Shown here: positions 11,719-13,093 of the stretch, one piece after another
Layout of the letters: every line of letters starts with the position of its first letter
How positions within the stretch are numbered: the stretch's first letter is position 1
NCBI GenBank assembly: GCA_041601535.1
Contig: JBFIHZ010000079.1
Span: 1-13,093 of the forward strand
Length of the DNA: 13,093 bases
Direction of reading: 5' to 3'
Source of the DNA: JBFIHZ01 sp041601535
GTDB taxonomy: Bacteria; Pseudomonadota; Gammaproteobacteria; Xanthomonadales; SZUA-36
The notes under the pieces: model-generated
The model's input: only the letters and a program-made list of their open reading frames with translations
What the model was told of the DNA's origin: nothing
Database searches by the model: none
Made by a program: the position numbers and the translations under genes

Positions 11719-13093
11719 ATGAATGGCTCCACCCCTTCAGCCGCCCGGCTGGCGCTGATCCGCGTGTCGGATAAAACCGGCATCATCGAATTCGCCACCC
11801 GGCTGACTGCCCACGGTTATGCCCTGCTGAGCACGGGCGGTACCGCCCGCGCGTTGGCAGAGGCCGGCCTGGATGTCACCGAGGTTTCCGATCACACCGG
11901 CTTTCCGGAAATGATGGCGGGCCGCGTCAAGACCCTGCACCCCCGCATCCACGGTGGTTTGCTGGGCCGTGCGCAAACCGATGAAGCGGTCATGGCCGAG
12001 CACGATATCCCGCGTATCGACCTGGCAGTTATCAACCTGTACCCCTTCGAGGCCGTCACCGCCCAGCCCGATTGCAGCCTGGAAGATGCGATTGAAAACA
12101 TCGATATCGGCGGTCCCGCCATGGTGCGTTCAGCCGCCAAGAACTTTGCCGCCGTGGGGGTGGTAACCAGCCCGGAACAATACGACGCTGTACTGCATCA
12201 ACTGGACAGCAACGAGGGCCAGCTGGACAGCGCGTTTCGCTATGATCTGGCGGTTGCCGCTTTCAATCGCATCGCGCAGTACGACAACGCGATCAGTAAC
12301 TACCTGTCGGCGCTGGGCTCCAACGGTGAGCGGCAGGCCTTTCCGCAACAGGCCAATGCCAGTTATACCAAGGTGGCGGATCTTCGTTATGGCGAGAATC
12401 CGCACCAGCAGGCGGCGTTTTACCGCACCACGGCAGCGCCTGATGGCCTGGCCGCGACGCGCCAGCTGCAGGGCAAGGAGTTGTCCTATAACAACATCGC
12501 CGATGCAGACGCCGCCTGGGCCTGCGCCCAGGCATTTGCGGCCCCTGCCTGCGTCATCGTCAAGCACGCCAACCCGTGCGGTGTGGCGCTGGGCGACAGC
12601 CTGTTGGCCGCTTACGAGAAAGCCTGGGCCACCGACAGCACCTCCGCGTTTGGCGGCATTATCGCGTTCAACCGGGAGCTGGATGCCGGCACGGCCGCTG
12701 CCATTATCGACCGCCAGTTCGTCGAGGTGTTGATGGCGACCGGCATCAGCGAGCCGGCGCGTGAAGTACTGCAGCAAAAACCCAATATCCGCGTGCTGGC
12801 GATGCCGGCCGGCCCGGCCCCTGCCGGACTGGACTTCAAACGGGTCAGTGGCGGCCTGCTGCTGCAAACCGCCGACAGCGTGCAACTCAGCCGTGCCGAT
12901 TGCCGCGTGGTCAGCGAACGGCAACCCAGCGAACAGCAATGGGACGATCTGCTGTTCGCCTGGAACGTCGTCAAACAGGTAAAATCCAATGCCATCGTGT
13001 TCGCCGCCGGCGGACAGACGCTGGGCATTGGCGCCGGCCAGATGAGCCGCGTGGACTCCACCCGCATCGCCCGCTGGAAAGCCGGTGAGGCCG
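11719..13093 (+). CDS. purH: Bifunctional AICAR transformylase / IMP cyclohydrolase, C-terminus cut by window edge
   Basis: PurH performs the last two steps of IMP synthesis: formylation of AICAR with 10-formyl-THF, then ring closure. About 458 of roughly 525 codons are present. The N-terminal cyclohydrolase (MGS-like) domain shows STGGTA (38-43), GFPEMMAGRVKTLHPRIHGG (61-80), NLYPF (106-110) and NIDIGGPAMVRSAAKN (127-142). The transformylase domain shows DLRYGENPHQQ (221-231), ELSYNNIADADAAW (254-267), the catalytic pair K282-H283 in VKHANPCG, SAFGGIIAFN (309-318), VKSNAIVFA (421-429) and GIGAGQMSRVDSTRIA (436-451). The ATG at 11719 gives the normal N terminus, with a weak GGAA upstream. Following fis by 30 bp matches the fis-purH-purD order seen in many gammaproteobacteria. 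Nothing looks broken in the part seen. Confidence 0.97.
   Translation, partial: MNGSTPSAARLALIRVSDKTGIIEFATRLTAHGYALLSTGGTARALAEAGLDVTEVSDHTGFPEMMAGRVKTLHPRIHGGLLGRAQTDEAVMAEHDIPRIDLAVINLYPFEAVTAQPDCSLEDAIENIDIGGPAMVRSAAKNFAAVGVVTSPEQYDAVLHQLDSNEGQLDSAFRYDLAVAAFNRIAQYDNAISNYLSALGSNGERQAFPQQANASYTKVADLRYGENPHQQAAFYRTTAAPDGLAATRQLQGKELSYNNIADADAAWACAQAFAAPACVIVKHANPCGVALGDSLLAAYEKAWATDSTSAFGGIIAFNRELDAGTAAAIIDRQFVEVLMATGISEPAREVLQQKPNIRVLAMPAGPAPAGLDFKRVSGGLLLQTADSVQLSRADCRVVSERQPSEQQWDDLLFAWNVVKQVKSNAIVFAAGGQTLGIGAGQMSRVDSTRIARWKAGEA

Noticed and set aside
12130..12939. Long minus-strand ORF of 269 codons inside purH, and similar long antisense ORFs at 4182-4823, 7851-8270 and 8747-9529
   Set aside because: They are antisense to genes with complete conserved motifs; high GC content makes long shadow frames common.

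Overview
The window looks like core chromosome of a moderately GC-rich, free-living gammaproteobacterium. Supporting this are a Fis regulator followed by purH, a DUF3426 zinc-ribbon membrane protein next to fis, an AmpG permease, an AnmK kinase, and a tyrS / M23 peptidase / anmK order that I recall from Pseudomonas. It is not enteric-like, because dusB, prmA and erpA are missing from the places they usually hold. I cannot name a genus. No IS element, phage gene, CRISPR array, tRNA or rRNA is visible.

Layout. (1) Positions 3430 down to 1, minus strand: tyrS, an MTH1-like Nudix hydrolase, an exported M19 dipeptidase, and a TauE/SafE permease cut by the left edge. Gaps are 21-44 bp, so this is probably one operon. 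(2) Positions 3431-3650: a divergent promoter region with a good sigma70-type promoter, an 18-bp near-palindrome and a hairpin just before the mepM ribosome binding site. (3) Positions 3651-6529, plus strand: mepM (murein endopeptidase), anmK (anhydro-MurNAc kinase), and a short protein made of two YccF-type repeats. Each junction carries a tiny ORF with start/stop overlaps. (4) Positions 8588 down to 6538, minus strand, convergent with the previous block: an exonuclease III family gene overlapping ampG by 4 nt. (5) Positions 8589-8764: a short divergent promoter region. (6) Positions 8765-10912, plus strand: pyrE, a DUF4124 periplasmic protein one base later, then the DUF3426 zinc-ribbon protein. 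(7) Positions 10913-11418: about 500 bp with no recognisable gene. It holds inverted repeats, an 18-bp tandem repeat, and an unknown ORF that has a strong ribosome binding site and ends in an ATGA overlap with fis. (8) fis, then purH, cut by the right edge.

How the genes fit together. MepM cuts murein cross-links to allow wall growth. AmpG imports the released GlcNAc-anhydroMurNAc muropeptides. AnmK converts cytoplasmic anhydroMurNAc to MurNAc-6-phosphate. The secreted M19 dipeptidase could trim small dipeptides. The middle of the window is therefore a peptidoglycan turnover and recycling neighbourhood. Flanking it are nucleotide functions (pyrE, purH, Nudix, exonuclease III) and tyrosyl-tRNA synthesis.

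Most of the window is ordinary conserved housekeeping DNA. The parts most worth a second look are the fis upstream region (10913-11422), the duplicated start region of anmK (4961-5011), and the catalytically intact exonuclease III homologue in the position where pseudomonads carry crc.
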